From positions 1,426,001 to 1,490,000 of the forward strand of contig JBITNC010000002.1 in NCBI GenBank assembly GCA_050084985.1: a DNA stretch of 64,000 nt, written 5' to 3'. The notes beneath the pieces are model-generated. The model did not search any database, had not been told where the DNA came from, and saw only the letters and a list, made by a program, of their open reading frames with translations. Positions 46,618 through 59,252 of the stretch are shown here, one piece after another. The translations under genes and the position numbers were made by a program. Source of the DNA: Nageia nagi. Taxonomy: Eukaryota; Pinophyta. How positions within the stretch are numbered: the first letter of the stretch is position 1; the number at the start of each line of letters is the position of its first letter.

Positions 46618-48000
46618 CTATTCTTTCTCTAATTTTGAATTTGAATTGTCACTTGATTCATCATCAAACTTAATAAGGTTTCCATTATCATCAAAAATAA
46701 TCAGATTTATAAAGTTTCCATTAATAAGGTTTCCATTATCATAAAAAATAATCATATTTATAAGGTTTCCATTATGATAAAAAATAATCATATTTGTTTT
46801 AATCTCACCATTCTCATATGAAATTGTACCATTATCTATTAGCTCCTTAAGCTTATTTTTCAAACCCAAACAACTAGATGTATAATGTCCTTGCACATTA
46901 AAATACCTACAAATGGCATTCTCCTTAAACCACTTTGGTTTCTCTTCATCAACATCAAATTTCTTACCATGAATCCTTTTTGATCAAACCTCTTTCAAGG
47001 CAATCTTGAAACATTTTAGTAGTATGAACAAGAAGATAATATTATTGTGATCTTGAATCTTTTTCATTTTCATTTTCTTTTCCTTGATCTTTCTCTTCAT
47101 TCTTGGCACTTGGATCACCAACATTAACTTGATTAACCTCCTTTATTTGATATGACCTCTTAGAATTATCCTTGGTAATATAGCATGTATACTCAATGTT
47201 ACCAACTTTCACCATATATTTCTCTTTTTCAATTAAAAAATGAATTATATCCATAAAATGACATTTAACATAATAAATAGCAATACATTGAAAAGAAGGA
47301 AGAAGAGTTTCTAGAAAAGCCTTAGATATCACCTTTTCTTCAATAGATCCATCTAGAGATCTCCATACCTTCACATACTTTTGCACAAATTTATCCAACC
47401 TTCTAGATTTCCCTTGCTTGTAAGACATCAAATTTGTCAAATCAAGAGGTTTTTTAATACTGCACTTAAAATGACCTTTGACTTTATCCTCCAGCTGCTG
47501 ATATGAAGTGATTAAACTAAGTGCTAAAATATGAAACCATTTTCTTGCTTCACCAGTCTAACTCGTAGGAAAATACTTAGCCTTTAAATTTTCATTCACT
47601 CCACATTTCAACTCCATGTATTCAAATCCTTGAAGATGAATGATTAGATCTCCTTCACCATTAAACTTATCTAATTTAGGGTCAAAGGACTCTCTTTATC
47701 TTTTGTGACAATAGAACCTTAACACTATTATTACCATGCCTAAAATTTAGCTTTCATTTCTCTAAACTCCTCCATAACACCATTATTAGAAACACACATT
47801 GAACCCCTAGCATTAGAGCTCCCACTAGTGCTATTGCTACTGTTATCGTAGATTTGACCACTAGTTGCTTTGAAAAATACCTCATAAGATTCTTGTGTTG
47901 TAGGATTAACATAAAAAAAGGCATGAAAAGCTAGAGGAAATTTTTTCATATCTGTCACACTCACAAGATAAATGATCAAATACCTAGAAGGACCTTAAGG
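46618..48000 (-). pseudogene. gypsy gag
   Basis: 47042-47440 reads MTNLMSYKQGKSRRLDKFVQ then KVWRSLDGSIEEKVISKAFL, a gag core end; 47740-47979 gives the upstream gag piece (FPLAFHAFFYVNPTTQESYE). The 46618-46896 frame holds QGHYTSSCLGLKNKLKELIDNG, the conserved motif before the protease, followed by a short tandem array. Frames are broken between these. Confidence 0.7.
46664..46800. repeat. tandem repeat of about 36 bp in gag
   Basis: Repeated AAGGTTTCCATTAT plus CAAAAAATAATCATATTT-like units, about three and a half copies. On the minus strand it codes repeated NMIIFYDNGNLI-like units, so it keeps the frame. Confidence 0.8.
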
Positions 48001-48699
48001 ATCTTGTTTTAAACAATATGTGATCAATTCAAAATGCAAATTTACCCTACCCTCATTAGAAAATAGATAATCTGAACAGTGAAATAACAATAAATAACAA
48101 TAATCTTGAGTATTTCAACAAATATGTAAATATGTAAATCAAAGATGTATATTATTGGATCGTATCTGTGATTAGCCAACCTAATTGACAAAGAAAGACA
48201 TTATATTAATGTCCTCGGGTGACCACAAGCGGTCAATGGGACTAGCATGTACAGTCCTACAAAAAAAGCCAACTAAACCCTTAATGGGCTCCGTCTAAAG
48301 AGGGCAAAAAGAAATAAGTTAAATCAAGATTCCTAGGCTAAAGAACCCCACTTTAGTAGGAGGGGGTACAAAATCCAAAACATCCACAGAGAAATCATCA
48401 TGAGCCTATTTGAGAGGGGAGTGTGGCGGTGTACTTTAGTCTAAGGAGAGATCACATTGGTCCCTGGGTGAAGTGTCCAAGGTGCTGTTAGGGGGGAAGA
48501 AAGAAGTGATCCAACGAGTCCTCAATAGCTCCAACATGCTTTGAAGTCGTCTCCTGGTCTGACGGACTGGCAGTGGGTGTTCCTCTTGACGTCTCCTACG
48601 AGCTCCCTCCGAGGAGGGGGCATGGAAGAAGGATGTAATGCATTAATCACATGAGGGCTATTGAGCTCGAGCTAGAAGAAGTCTCTGTAGGAGGAAGGC

Positions 48700-49299
48700 C
48701 TCTCAAAGGTAAAGTGCTAAGCATCGCTGATCTAGGTACCTGATGAAAAAAGCCAATGAGCTGTGTGAATCGTGGAAGATACAATGGTAACGACCCCTGA
48801 TCTCATTATAGACCGAGCATCGAAAGATGAAGTGATCCTATGATTCGGTCTCTAGAGAGCAAAGGTGACAAACTTGTAACTTTGGCTAATTGGTGGTCTG
48901 TCTCTACTTGCAGCTGGTGTGAGCATACTTGAAATTGTATGAGTGACATCCTCGACCCGAGGGGTAGGTGCAAGCTGATGTATCCAAGAGGAGAAATCTT
49001 GCCATCCTCGACCTAGAGGTAGTGTTGGGCATAGTGGTCCAGCTTGGGTGTCCACAACAGAGGGGACCCCAAGTAGCCTAAATGAAGGTTCTGTAGATCA
49101 CATCTCGAATCATTGTCAAAAAGTCCTAGGAGGTTCGAGATAAGTCCATCAGCAAGGAAGGTAGTCTATCAGGAGAGAACCCAAATCTCGCACGCATCGT
49201 AAAGACCTCAACATACCAGTATCGACAACAACCCTAAGCTCTCAAATCCATCGAGGAGGCTAAAGCTCTCATCGGAAGTCGAATAAAATCTGTAACATC
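48700..49299 (-). pseudogene. LINE C-terminal zinc region
   Basis: Minus-strand text near 48780-48890 reads KFVTFAL...SYDHFIF, resembling the C-terminal Cys/His cluster of plant LINEs (C-x-x-C...H-F..C), with Cys residues lost. It ends near 48700. Confidence 0.45.
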
Positions 49300-50599
49300 T
49301 CCACAATCAGATAAACGTTGAAGGCAACGTAGGTAGGTGACGATGGAAGCAAGGGCCCATATCAAAAGGGGCTAGAAATCGAACTCCGCGAGCATGATAG
49401 GATGAGGGACTATCCTCTTGCTCCGAATGAAGCGAGACAGGAAGGAGATCAATATCCGCTTGATAGGGGTCCAATCTGTTGGGCTTAAACTGGGACTCCA
49501 AATCTCGACCCCATATAGGGCTACAGGAATGACCAAGGTCTGGAAAAGCTCTAACTTGAATGAGATGTCCTGGAAATGTAATTGGATACACTGTCTCTCC
49601 AGGATAGAGACTATCGCATAACCTCATCGAATCCTAGGCGGAGCTGTCGTCCACATAGAAAACCTAGGTCTTGAAAAGAGCACTCCCAAGCAAGTGTATG
49701 AGGGAGTAATCTCAATAGTGTTATCGCGACAGGTGAACTGGGTCTGATCCAAGGTGGTTTTTAAGACATTGAAAGTCACAACCTTGGTTTTGCTAAGGTT
49801 CACCGATAGCTCCTGCCTATCGCTAAAGGTGGCCAAGGCATCAATCAATCGCTAAAGTCCCTCAGTTGAGTGGGAAAGCAACCCAATGTCGTTCGCAAAA
49901 AGTAGAATGGGCACTCAGCTTCAATGAAAAAGGCAACTAGAATCAAGACCAATGATGTCAAGAATGAAAGACTCCAACTCATCAATATAGAGGCCAAATA
50001 AGGTGGGGGAGACTGAACAACCCTGCCTCACCCCAAATCGTACTAAGTATGCTATCCGAGAATCCATCCAATGTGCGAACTCGCCCATAAAGTCTCATAG
50101 AGAGTCAAAATAGTCATTAAGGCAATCTCTGATATACCTAAACATCATAATTTGTCCAATAGTCTGTGTCTAAGCACCATGTCAAAGGCTTTCATAAAGT
50201 CCACAAAGAAGCAATACACTAGGGACTTATGGAATCTAGCCTCCTCAATAGTGGCCCGAAGAGTGAAGATATGGTAGATGGTGCGATGGTCCCTACAAAA
50301 CCCTACCTGGCCTGCAGCTCGAAACCCTCTCGCGTCTACCATCCGTGAGATGTACCCCTCAAGAATCATGGCATAGAGCTTGGCCAAGGTGTGACCAATC
50401 ATGATCATGCGATAATTGCTAGGCTCGACGGGGTCCCTAGATTTGAAGATGGGATGGATGATGTTTGTGGTCCAAGACCTAAGAAAACTAGAACAAATGG
50501 CATTGTTAAAAAGCTTGGAGAGGAAGGGCGGGAGGGTGTGAATAGCATGTTTGAGGAGTTTCGCCTGAAGGTTCTCAATGTCAGGGGCCTTGCCTAAGT
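49300..50599 (-). pseudogene. LINE reverse transcriptase
   Basis: 50145-50408 reads IMIGHTLAKLYAMILEGYIS then RAAGQVGFCRDHRTIYHIFT and YCFFVDFMKAFD, with the first catalytic Asp in FVDFMKAFD. The second catalytic box near 49888-49899 reads FAND where LINEs have FADD. 49624-49848 gives DALATFSDRQELSVNLSKTK, the segment after that box. Inactive. Confidence 0.82.
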
Positions 50600-52050
50600 T
50601 GAGTCTCTAGATGGCGGAGTGAATGAGAGTGGGGAAAAGAAGTCCGAGTGGGGAAGGTGGGTGACCTAGATGGATGGGGAATGATCAATAATGGTGTAGA
50701 GGCAAGAAGCGTACTCTTGCCAAGTATGGAGAGGGATAGAGGACGTAATGTGTTTCTTTGGTAAGAAGGAGCGCCAGAAGGATTTGGAGTTGGAATGAAG
50801 TGAGAAGAGTATATTTAGTTCTTTTTGGCTAAGAAATGGTGTTTCTTAAACCTTAGGAGACAACGATAAGAACGGTGGAGGATGAGCTAGGATCAAATGC
50901 GATGGCTCATCAGAGGCGATGGTGGGTATCTTTGTAGTTAAAGTCGAACCAAATGTTCATCAGGTAGTGGTTTGAGCATCGGATGCGACGGGGGGGTGCA
51001 TAATTTGTGTGGGAAGGCATGTAGGGTTGCTAAATGGAGTTGGCCAAGGAGGCAGCTTGGCCCTCTACTGCAAGAATTGAGTGAAAGCCAAGGAGCTTCT
51101 GTTGGAGGATGTTGTTGTAGAGAACATCATGTTCTGAGTAAAAATGGATGATCGTACCTAGAACTCTAGAGGTGGGTGTGGGAGAGGGAGATATAGGGTG
51201 AGGGGGAGGTGGTTAAGCAAGGAGAGGGTGAGGTGTGCATGGTCTACCAAGGGGAGCTGTGGGGCAACATAAAAGGAATGGATGTGTGAGGTGAGCAAAG
51301 GGCTGGAGAGGATGTAGTCCACAACATTAAACCCGCCTACATGGGGGAAGCAGGTAAAGTGTCAAGATTGGAGGAACCAAGCAATGCTATTAACAATCAT
51401 AAGATCATGGGTTTCTTCGAGCTCAAGAAGGAACCTACCATAACCAGTGGGAGGTGAAGAGTCTGCAGAATGTCTCTAAAATAATAGGGGTCGATCTAGT
51501 GCCCAAATGTGCAATGGGTCCAAGATGCTATCGAAATACTGTGTCTGAGAACTCTCGATCCTGTCATTGAAGTCCCCCAATAACATGATCTCACCTTGCA
51601 TGGAGTATCGAATGATCTCTAGGGAAAGATCGAGGTAGAGGGATTCTCCTTAGTCCTAAATAGCATAATTCAAGGTTGTGGGTAGGAAGTAGCATCCAGC
51701 AATGTATACGTGCTTAAGGGGGGGAGTCTACACCAAGGAGATCTAGATGAAGTGAGCATGGGTATCAATAGCCTCTGTGCGGATCCGTGGAAGAAGAAGA
51801 TCATTGACTAAGAAATCCACCCCGCCTGAGCCACGCCCACTAAATCTCGTACGTCCAACAATCTTATAGGTGATCCATGTAATATCTAAGATGGGGGGGC
51901 CCCTTCACAGAACTCTCATGTGTCTCAGAGAAGCATATCAAATCTAACTGATGGATTACATCCTGGATTGATCCGCGAGAAGACCAAAGCACCCCATTAC
52001 AGTTCTAGATTAAGACCATGAGTGTTGAGAGTTCTGAGTAGTTCCTCGAT
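50600..52050 (-). pseudogene. LINE endonuclease domain
   Basis: The minus-strand text starts near 52020 with LIXNCNGVLWSS, then DLICFSETHES, and includes a decayed GDFN-type segment. This is the order of an AP-endonuclease domain. It would nick target DNA to start reverse transcription. Heavily broken, with no frame over about 70 codons. Confidence 0.6.
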
Positions 52051-52139
52051 GACCATCATGTGGACATAGAAGATGAGGTGGGGGCCAAGTTTTAGACCAA
52101 CCTACAGGAGGAGAGTCTCTAATCGAAGCTTGATAATTA

Positions 52140-52954
52140 CAAATGATAGCCCATTTACCCGCTTGCGTAACTTCCACAACCGCCTTCCTTGTTGTGGTGA
52201 AATCTTACGATTGCATGTAGGTGAGGTCCTCGTCTATGTAAATGCAATCTGGTAATGAAGTGATAGTCTTCTTGGCATGGAGAATGGCAAGTCTGTGTTC
52301 CATCATAGTAAGACAAAAGATTATAGATGAGTCTTGGGTCACCCAAGTTCTATCAATTAGGATATTTGGGAGATTTAGAGTGTTGCGTATGAGTTTTACG
52401 ACTGTATGCGATGGACTTTCACCTGGTGCCAAACCTCTAATCTGTAGGTTAGTGCCTTAGACTATCTACGTTTTTTCTCATCGAATTTTTCTTGGACTGA
52501 AGATATAATAATAGGGGAAGGGATGGATTTGTTACCCTTAGCCACCTCTTTCTAAGATCTTTATTCTTGAATTTCGTTTGCCAAGTTTACTTGTGTGTCC
52601 TTATGGCTAAGGACCTTTGCTTTGAGTGCATTAACTTCTTGTTGAAGGCATTCAATTGAATTGGGGGAAGGAGCAACAATTTTGGAGGAAATTTCTACTT
52701 CGAGCTTCCTGAGCATTAAGTTGGTTTTGGAGGGCGATTATGAGTGTCTATTATGCTGCCTTCCTTGAAAGCAAGGATGAGATTTGGTCAGACAATTGTT
52801 GTGTTAACTTCTCCAGTATCATGACTATAAGAGATGGGATCTTAGCCTATGAAATCGGTTCTATGACTGAAATTGCTCTCCCCCCTACAGGAGTAGAAGG
52901 CGACAAAGCCAACAATCCATCCTTCCTTGGCCTACCACATTTTTTCTTTGTCAT
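52140..52954 (-). pseudogene. LINE ORF1
   Basis: Begins at 52954 with MTKKKCGRPRKDG; GRPRK is an AT-hook-like basic motif. Lower down (52205-52432) it reads SPSHTVVKLIRNTLNLPNIL then IDRTWVTQDSSIIFCLTMME, HRLAIL and TSLPDCIYIDEDLT, which resembles the RNA-binding/DUF4283-like end of plant LINE ORF1. Stops and frame breaks lie between. It would bind LINE RNA. Confidence 0.65.
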
Positions 52955-52999
52955 CGTATCCCTAGCTTGCATCCCCAATCCTATAGTCTAAAACGAGGT

Positions 53000-54338
53000 G
53001 TTTTGTCAAACACTTGGCATACTACCAGGTCTACTTTATTTATTACTTGCTATGTAATCTTGCTTTTTGTTCTTTCTACGAGGGCTAGGCTGTAGGCACA
53101 ATAATGGGTTGTATGTACATTAAGAAGTATAGGTTTGTCAAGGGTAAGTCTACAGGTTTGTTAGGAAAGCAGAGCAATAATCAATTGTAATAAAGCAAAG
53201 GGCCTCCAACGTTGGCAGGGTCTAAATTCCAACACATCCACAACAAAAAGGCAAAAGCAAACTCTCCACGTTGTAACACAACACAAAATGAGCAGCAATC
53301 AGGTACATTAAAAGGGGTCGTGAGTTGTTTAACAAAATGCCTCTCTGAACGACTGTGAATTATTTGACAAAATGTAACTTGATCTCGAAAGAATCATTTA
53401 TCTCATAACTCGTGTACTTACTTGCAGACTAAGGATAGAAAAATAAATACTTGTCACTTTACCTTGATGATTAAAGTTATATACAAATTAGAACTTATCG
53501 ACAATGTAGATCTCAAGATTACAAACTTTTCAAACAAATAAGATAGAACAACCCACGTTTGCGCCTATGTTGGGATGGCATTTGCACTTAAGGCAACATC
53601 TGCATTAGGATCCCTACAACTTAGTATTTGTAATCAAGATCCAATAGTAGTATAATGATTGTTAAGCCTAATCTAACATATAATAGTGAATTAAAAAAAT
53701 GAAAAAGCTTGTGTAATATTAAATCTCAATCTCAATAGGCGATGTTGAAGAACACCTAAAAGTAGTAGTTGAATGTGATTATCAAGATAAAGATATAATA
53801 ATCTCCTCATGTAGATCAATCCTCGATTTATAAGCAAGAAAACTCCCACAATACATGTCTAGAGGCTAGCGTTATTTCACAAAAAAAGAGAAAATATACA
53901 TGTAGAGAAGACGTTCATAACCATCCATTATAAGATATAACATGTAACAATCTAATATAACACCACACTTAATAAGTAGGCTAGGGGTGGACAAAATTAA
54001 GTGTCAACACCTAAAAAAGATGGAAATATGAAAAGTTACCTATCGTAATTGTGATAAGCAAATGAACCTTAGGAACATGTAAGGAACGATCTAATAGAGA
54101 TGCATTGAAGATTGGACGACCTAATTCCTTAGGAAGGATACTACTAGTAGTTTGTTTGATCTCAAATATGGAATATCAATAATCCTTTTGTAGGCGAACT
54201 AAGCATTGAACAAGATCTTGATGGTTGTTTATGCCTACAAAGATGTTATTCATGTATGCATAGTCATAAATAGATCTTGTAAGAAAATACATATTTATAA
54301 TTCCAATCTTGATAGGTGACATCAAAAGATGTTGTAAC
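53000..54338. other. unassigned DNA including interspersed repeat copy 2
   Basis: No open frame. 53720-53900 shares ordered blocks (AATAGGCGATGTTGAAGA and others) with 20525-20700. The rest is unrecognised. Confidence 0.5.
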
Positions 54339-55209
54339 TGTAGACGCCTCAAAATGAACCTTTATGTATTTAATAAATCATTTTAATCCCTTAACAATGT
54401 ATTATTTAAAAAGGGATTTAAAATGTATAAAAAAGGTGTAGATCATGTATTTGACCCTTGTGGAATGTACTTAGCGTTAAAATATCAAAATCATGTAAAC
54501 TTGTATCATATATAAAGGCATCATTTGATGACCCATAGGATCATGGGCGAATCATAGGTAAATAATCATTTCAAGTTAATACAAAGATTATCAATTAAAG
54601 ATCATTTGAAGGATTGCAACTTGCTTTGTCTATCTATATTGTGCATCTATTATTCTGTAAGTTTGCATGTATATTCATCATTTGATTATTTGCTAATTTT
54701 TTCATCGCTACATTCTTGTTCATGTTGGTAATTTTGTTCATCCTACGATGCCGATGGCATGCCAATTATAGGGTGCTGACAGCATGCTCGTTCATGAATG
54801 TATGCTCTATTTTTTGTGAATTTTATGATTAACGAAATTAATATAGAATATAAGTAAACAGTATTGCATTTTTGTTACATATTATTGTCATATTTCTGAT
54901 ATATGCGTCAATATTTACAAAGTAGAGCAATAGTGCAGTAATCAACCCAATTTGCATTAATCGCATTATTTAGCATCTACAATAGCAAATATGAGTATGA
55001 ACACTATCAAGTAACAAAAGATACTTTCAAATATATTGTATTGATAATGGACTTATGGGGTTCTCCATTATATAGGTATCTCACCTCCTTGGGCCATGTA
55101 CAACCTAGATAAAATAAACATATTAGTCTAGATAGTTATAGAAAATATCATTATTGATACCTGTAATTAGACTTTTAAATAAAATAAAAATCAAATTAAG
55201 GTGTCTACA
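54339..55209 (+). mobile_element. solo-LTR-like unit, TGTAGAC...GTCTACA
   Basis: 871 bp with mirror ends TGTAGACGCCT and AAGGTGTCTACA, flanked by GTAAC (54334-54338) and CTAAC (55210-55214). No coding frame. The first 30 bases resemble the minus-strand start of the dispersed repeat at 36141 and 38811, so these may be one LTR family. Confidence 0.6.
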
Positions 55210-55239
55210 CTAACTTTGTCAGTTTATAATTATATAATG

Positions 55240-58190
55240 CATATTATTTTAAAGCTTTACTTTCAATAGGGAGTAAACTAAATTCCATAAGGAGGATAGG
55301 GTAAGATATGTTATTTTTTATTTTGAAGTTATAAAGGATAAATTATTTTTGAATTCACTCAATTTTATTTTATGTTTATCGAGATATGCTTTCAACTAAA
55401 ACTTCACAACCAAAGAGTATTATTGGAGTTCCAAGGCAAGAGAAAAGAGTTTTCTTTTTATCCCAATTCTAGAGTCCTACATTTTTACATTTATTTTCAA
55501 ACACAATATTTTCCATCTAGCAAAGATTGTTTTGTCAACACATAAATTCTAGTTTAGTTTATGATTTAAATCAATACCCAAGTATTTATAAGATTGAATC
55601 ATCTCTAATTGTTGGATATTGAAGAGGGTCATGGGGTGATCAATTTTTTTAGATTTAATTATCGTAACTTTTATTTTATCTACATTAATTGTTAAATGAA
55701 AACTATTACAAAATGCTTGAAGAGTATTTAATTATTTTACAAGATTATCATAATGTCTAGCTAACAAGATAATATTGTTTGTGTAAAGAAGAATAAGATT
55801 ATGAAGATTGGTGCCTATGCATCTAACTTCTTCAAAATAATTTTCTAGTTGATCTATGCAAATACTAAATTAAGTGGGGGATAGTGAGCAACCTTGTTTA
55901 CTTCAATATTGCAACTAATTTCTTCATACCACTCTTGATTAGTTTTGAGATTGATCATAACTTGTTCATAAAGCCTATAAATGAAAAATCTTAACTCATA
56001 AAGTATATTTAATTTAGCGATATAGTCTTATAGTTTATCCATAGGAATAATATCAAAGGCTTTTTTAGTATCTACAAAGTAAGCAAGTCTTCTTTATCAT
56101 TTTGATAATTTTTAGCAAAAATTTAAAAAGTGAGGATGTGATCAATTATCAAATGTTTTCTTCCAAAATTAGTTTGACCTTTAGCTCTTAAATTATTATT
56201 ATCAAGCTAATTGCTAATTTTATTTTTTATGATACCACCAAAGAGTTTGACAACTAAAAGCCTTATCATAATACATTTATGATTCGACGAGTTATTTTTG
56301 TCCCCAATTTTGTAAATAGGAATGATTGAGTTAATAGTCCATTACTTAACAAATCCTTCTTTAAAAGAAGTGTTAAAAAGAGTTAGGATATGGAGAGCGA
56401 GGCTACAAATTTATAAAAATTCAAAAATTTTACTTAATATGCTTTTATGTCTTTGGCCTTCCCATTTGATAATCTTTTAATTCCATCTTTAATGTTGTTT
56501 AAAAAGTAAATATTATTTTGCTTGAAAGGAGTTGTTAATTCTTGAAAAGATTATTTTAGATTTAGAAGGTAGCTATACAATTTTTTGAGATAGAAATTCA
56601 ACTATTTAAGTCAATTTGAGATTTAGTTGCCATTTTCTTAGGTAAAATTATTTTCTAAAACTATTTTGGATTGCATTTGCACATATCTAGAAGTTTATCT
56701 TCTTGTTGATCCAAAACTAATCATTTATTATATTTAATTAACATATTATATTTGTTTTTATTTTACATTGTTTATTTATATCATTTAGAACAGTTTTAAT
56801 ATTTTTCTAACAATTTCGTATTCCATGGTGTACCATCTATTCACTTTTCTATTCTTATACGAGATATATTTTTTACAAGAATGTTTATTAATGCAAGTAG
56901 ATAACTTAGAAGTGAAATTATTATATAAATTAATTATTGAAGATAAGAGTTACAAAGATGAGTGAAAAGCATCTTGTAGGTCTTTTTGGAAGACATCATG
57001 CTCATTATGATTGAAGAAAATCTTTGCAACTTTAGTTTTATTGCAATGAAAGTTGTTTGTATGTAAAGAATCTATTTTTTAAGTGTAAAAACAATAGGTC
57101 AATGGTAAAATATTTGTTAATTATACTTTGTTTGCAACTAATTCAAACATTAAAGTCCCCAAGAATAATTATCTCCCACTTTGGTTTAAAGTAGGTAATA
57201 TTGTTCCTAAGGTTTAAAAAGGAAAAAAATATTATCTAATTAGTGTTTTTTTGTAGAAAGTTGAATTGCTAGGAGCAAAATAACATATAAGAAAAAAATA
57301 TTAACTTATATTTATTATTTAATTCAAACCATGTAAATTGGTTATTTGGGTTATTCTTGACTAACTTAAAGGAATTAGCTAGGTGAGATTTGTAGTAACA
57401 AGCAATCATCCTATAACCTCAACCAATATGTGTTTTGTTCCAAATGAAGGATAAATTGAATTCCTCCATAATAGCAAGATGCTTTTCATCATGCTCCCAA
57501 GTTTCAATTAAAAAGATTATATCTACATTATGGGGAATCCAACTTAGTTGGAGGCCTCTTTCCCATGGAGAACAATTATTATTCCATAGAAGTACCCAAA
57601 ACTTTGGTTGTTATTCTAGTTTATTTTCTAAGATTACAACTTTACAATTTTTAATGAATGTTATTTTTTCCATCCTTTCTTGCTTCTTTCATTTTTTATA
57701 TTTATTTGTGTAATTTAAATTGTCCTCGGGAAGGAGGTCTTCATTTATAAAAACTCCTATTCATTTTAATTTTTGCAAAGCAAATTTTATCTTAAGGTAG
57801 AAGGAAAAACCTTAATATGAACTAGTCTCTTCATGTCTTCTATTTTTTTCCCTACTCTTTCAAATTCCAACATCTCATTGGTATTAACTTCTAAGATTTC
57901 TTGAAATTTGGTTCTAACGATTTCTAAAGTATATTCTTGATCTGATTCATCTAAACCTGCTATGATTAAATTTAAAGATCGATTAGCTTATTCTTGATCT
58001 AGTATTAATTCTCTATTTGTCTTATTTGTTAGGGAAAGGTTTACATGTATCATTTTTTTAGAAAGATATATTAATAGTTGGATCCTTTATTTTGTTTGCT
58101 TGTTCAAGTATTTGATTTAGGTTGGAATAAAGAAAACCTATTTGATTAGTTTTTATGTTGAAGTTATTTTAATAGTTTTAGATGTGATCG
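55240..58190 (-). mobile_element. LINE, minus strand, heavily decayed
   Basis: Endonuclease at 57100-57610 (WIPHNVDIIFLIETWEHDEK; a GDFN motif around 57160 reads GDFNV); RT at 55300-56350 (LRAKGQTNFGRKH, then LLVVKLFGGI); after the catalytic box LNTLQAFCNSFHLTINVDK and SYKYLGIDLNHKLN. The catalytic YADD box reads YTNN (55774-55785). Same RT type as the 48-53 kb LINE. No frame longer than about 90 codons. Confidence 0.75.
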
Positions 58191-58199
58191 TATGTTTTC

Positions 58200-58672
58200 A
58201 ATCACATGTTTTAAGTGTGTTATTTCTTAATTAATTTTTTATCTTGTTTACAAAAGCTTTAACTCTTAGGCAATAGTCTCCTACATTCTCTCATTCATTC
58301 ATTTTGAGGTTCTCAAATTCTCTCTTCAAAGTTTGAAGCTTGACTTGCTTCACTTAATCACTACCTCAGTACCCATCCTTCAATGCCTTCCATGCTTCTT
58401 TTTTTGCAGTAAATGAGGCAATTCTTGGAAAGATATTCTTCTCCAAGCTTTGATTCAAGATGGTACAAAGCATAGCTATTATTTTTTTGGCCTCCTTTGT
58501 TGCATTCTTTTCATTGGCAGCAAGAGTGCTCCAATCAGTATGTTCAATGTAACCTTCTTTAACTATATCCCAAATGCCTTTGCATATGAGTAGAGTTCTC
58601 ATTTTGATACTCTAATACTCATAATCATCACCAATGAACTCATGAAGAGGCAATGAGTTGTTCTTGCCAGCC
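58200..58672 (-). pseudogene. copia gag fragment
   Basis: Starts at 58672 with MAGKNNSLPLHEFIGDDYEY, then TAG where Trp is usual, then SIKMRTLLICKGIWDIVKEGY and, to 58366, TAKKEAWKALKDGY. It continues in another frame with VKLQTLKREFENLKMNE to about 58230. Then it joins LINE DNA, so the rest of the copia is missing. Confidence 0.8.
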
Positions 58673-58792
58673 ATTGTAGATTGCTCAACAAAAAGAATTT
58701 CTCAATGAAAAGCTTGGGCACAAGCTTTTGCAAAGACTCGATAAATTTTTACAAAACTCCCACAAGCTCTCTCTAACCCAAAAGATCAACAA

Positions 58793-58804
58793 GCTTTGAT
58801 ACCA
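58793..58804 (-). promoter_or_regulatory. copia primer binding site
   Basis: Minus-strand TGGTATCAAAGC, one base from the usual initiator-Met primer site, three bases inside the LTR edge at 58808. Confidence 0.85.
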
Positions 58805-58807
58805 CAA

Positions 58808-59248
58808 TGAGAAATATGCTTATTGAATTACTAAGAAAACAAAATATGGTACATATATAGTTCTCTAATAGAACTAGATTACAAAGTTGTTTGGGAATGG
58901 TATTCTCATGTTCAACCAAATCTACTTCAAAATATATTTAAATCCTTGTGAAATCCTTAACAAACTACTAAACTACACTCCTACATGTTCCAGATGTTTA
59001 CAACAACAATCCACACGAAAATGGTAACAATACAAGCTAAGAAACTAACAAAAAACCACGAACAATCACCCTCTACCCATGGAACAATGTCAATCGGTAT
59101 GCATCAAACCGACTAGTTAGATTGATCATCCGACTATGTTGATCGATCACCTGATTGGTATGATGATTCGATTATCGATTGGTCTTATGAGGGATCAAAC
59201 CTATAACGTCCAATTAGATAACAGGATGTTGAATCTTTGATGATAACA
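58808..59248 (-). repeat. copia 5' LTR, minus strand
   Basis: 441 bp; minus strand starts TGTTATCATCAAAGA at 59248 and ends CATATTTCTCA at 58808 next to the primer site. TG...CA ends. The 3' LTR is not in the window. It contains a run of CCGACTAG / GATCGATC-type short words (59100-59190) like those in the LTR at 13753. Confidence 0.78.
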
Positions 59249-59252
59249 TGCT

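Larger units (their letters stand above)
42170..48000 (-). mobile_element. second Tat-type gypsy remnant
   Basis: Minus-strand order from 48000 down: gag, protease, RT N-terminus, RNase H, integrase. No LTR of its own can be tied to it. RT is mostly deleted between the pre-RT region and the second RNase H, and an unrelated LTR sits at 46078-46595. The high end is lost where the LINE at 48190 begins. Confidence 0.78.
48190..52990 (-). mobile_element. LINE, minus strand, nearly full length
   Basis: From 52954 down: ORF1 start with an AT-hook-like stretch, endonuclease, RT and a C-terminal zinc region, ending at the common terminal motif at 48201-48250. Many stops. The RT pattern (HTLAKLYA...AAGQVGFCRDHRT) is of the same type as the LINE at 55-58 kb and differs from the L1-type LINEs at 20 and 59-63 kb. 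Confidence 0.82.

Noticed and set aside
48852-49055. Separate minus-strand gene
   Set aside because: Falls inside the C-terminal part of the decayed LINE.
52073-52460. Plus-strand frames in the 52 kb region
   Set aside because: They overlap LINE ORF1 text on the minus strand, which gives recognisable protein.
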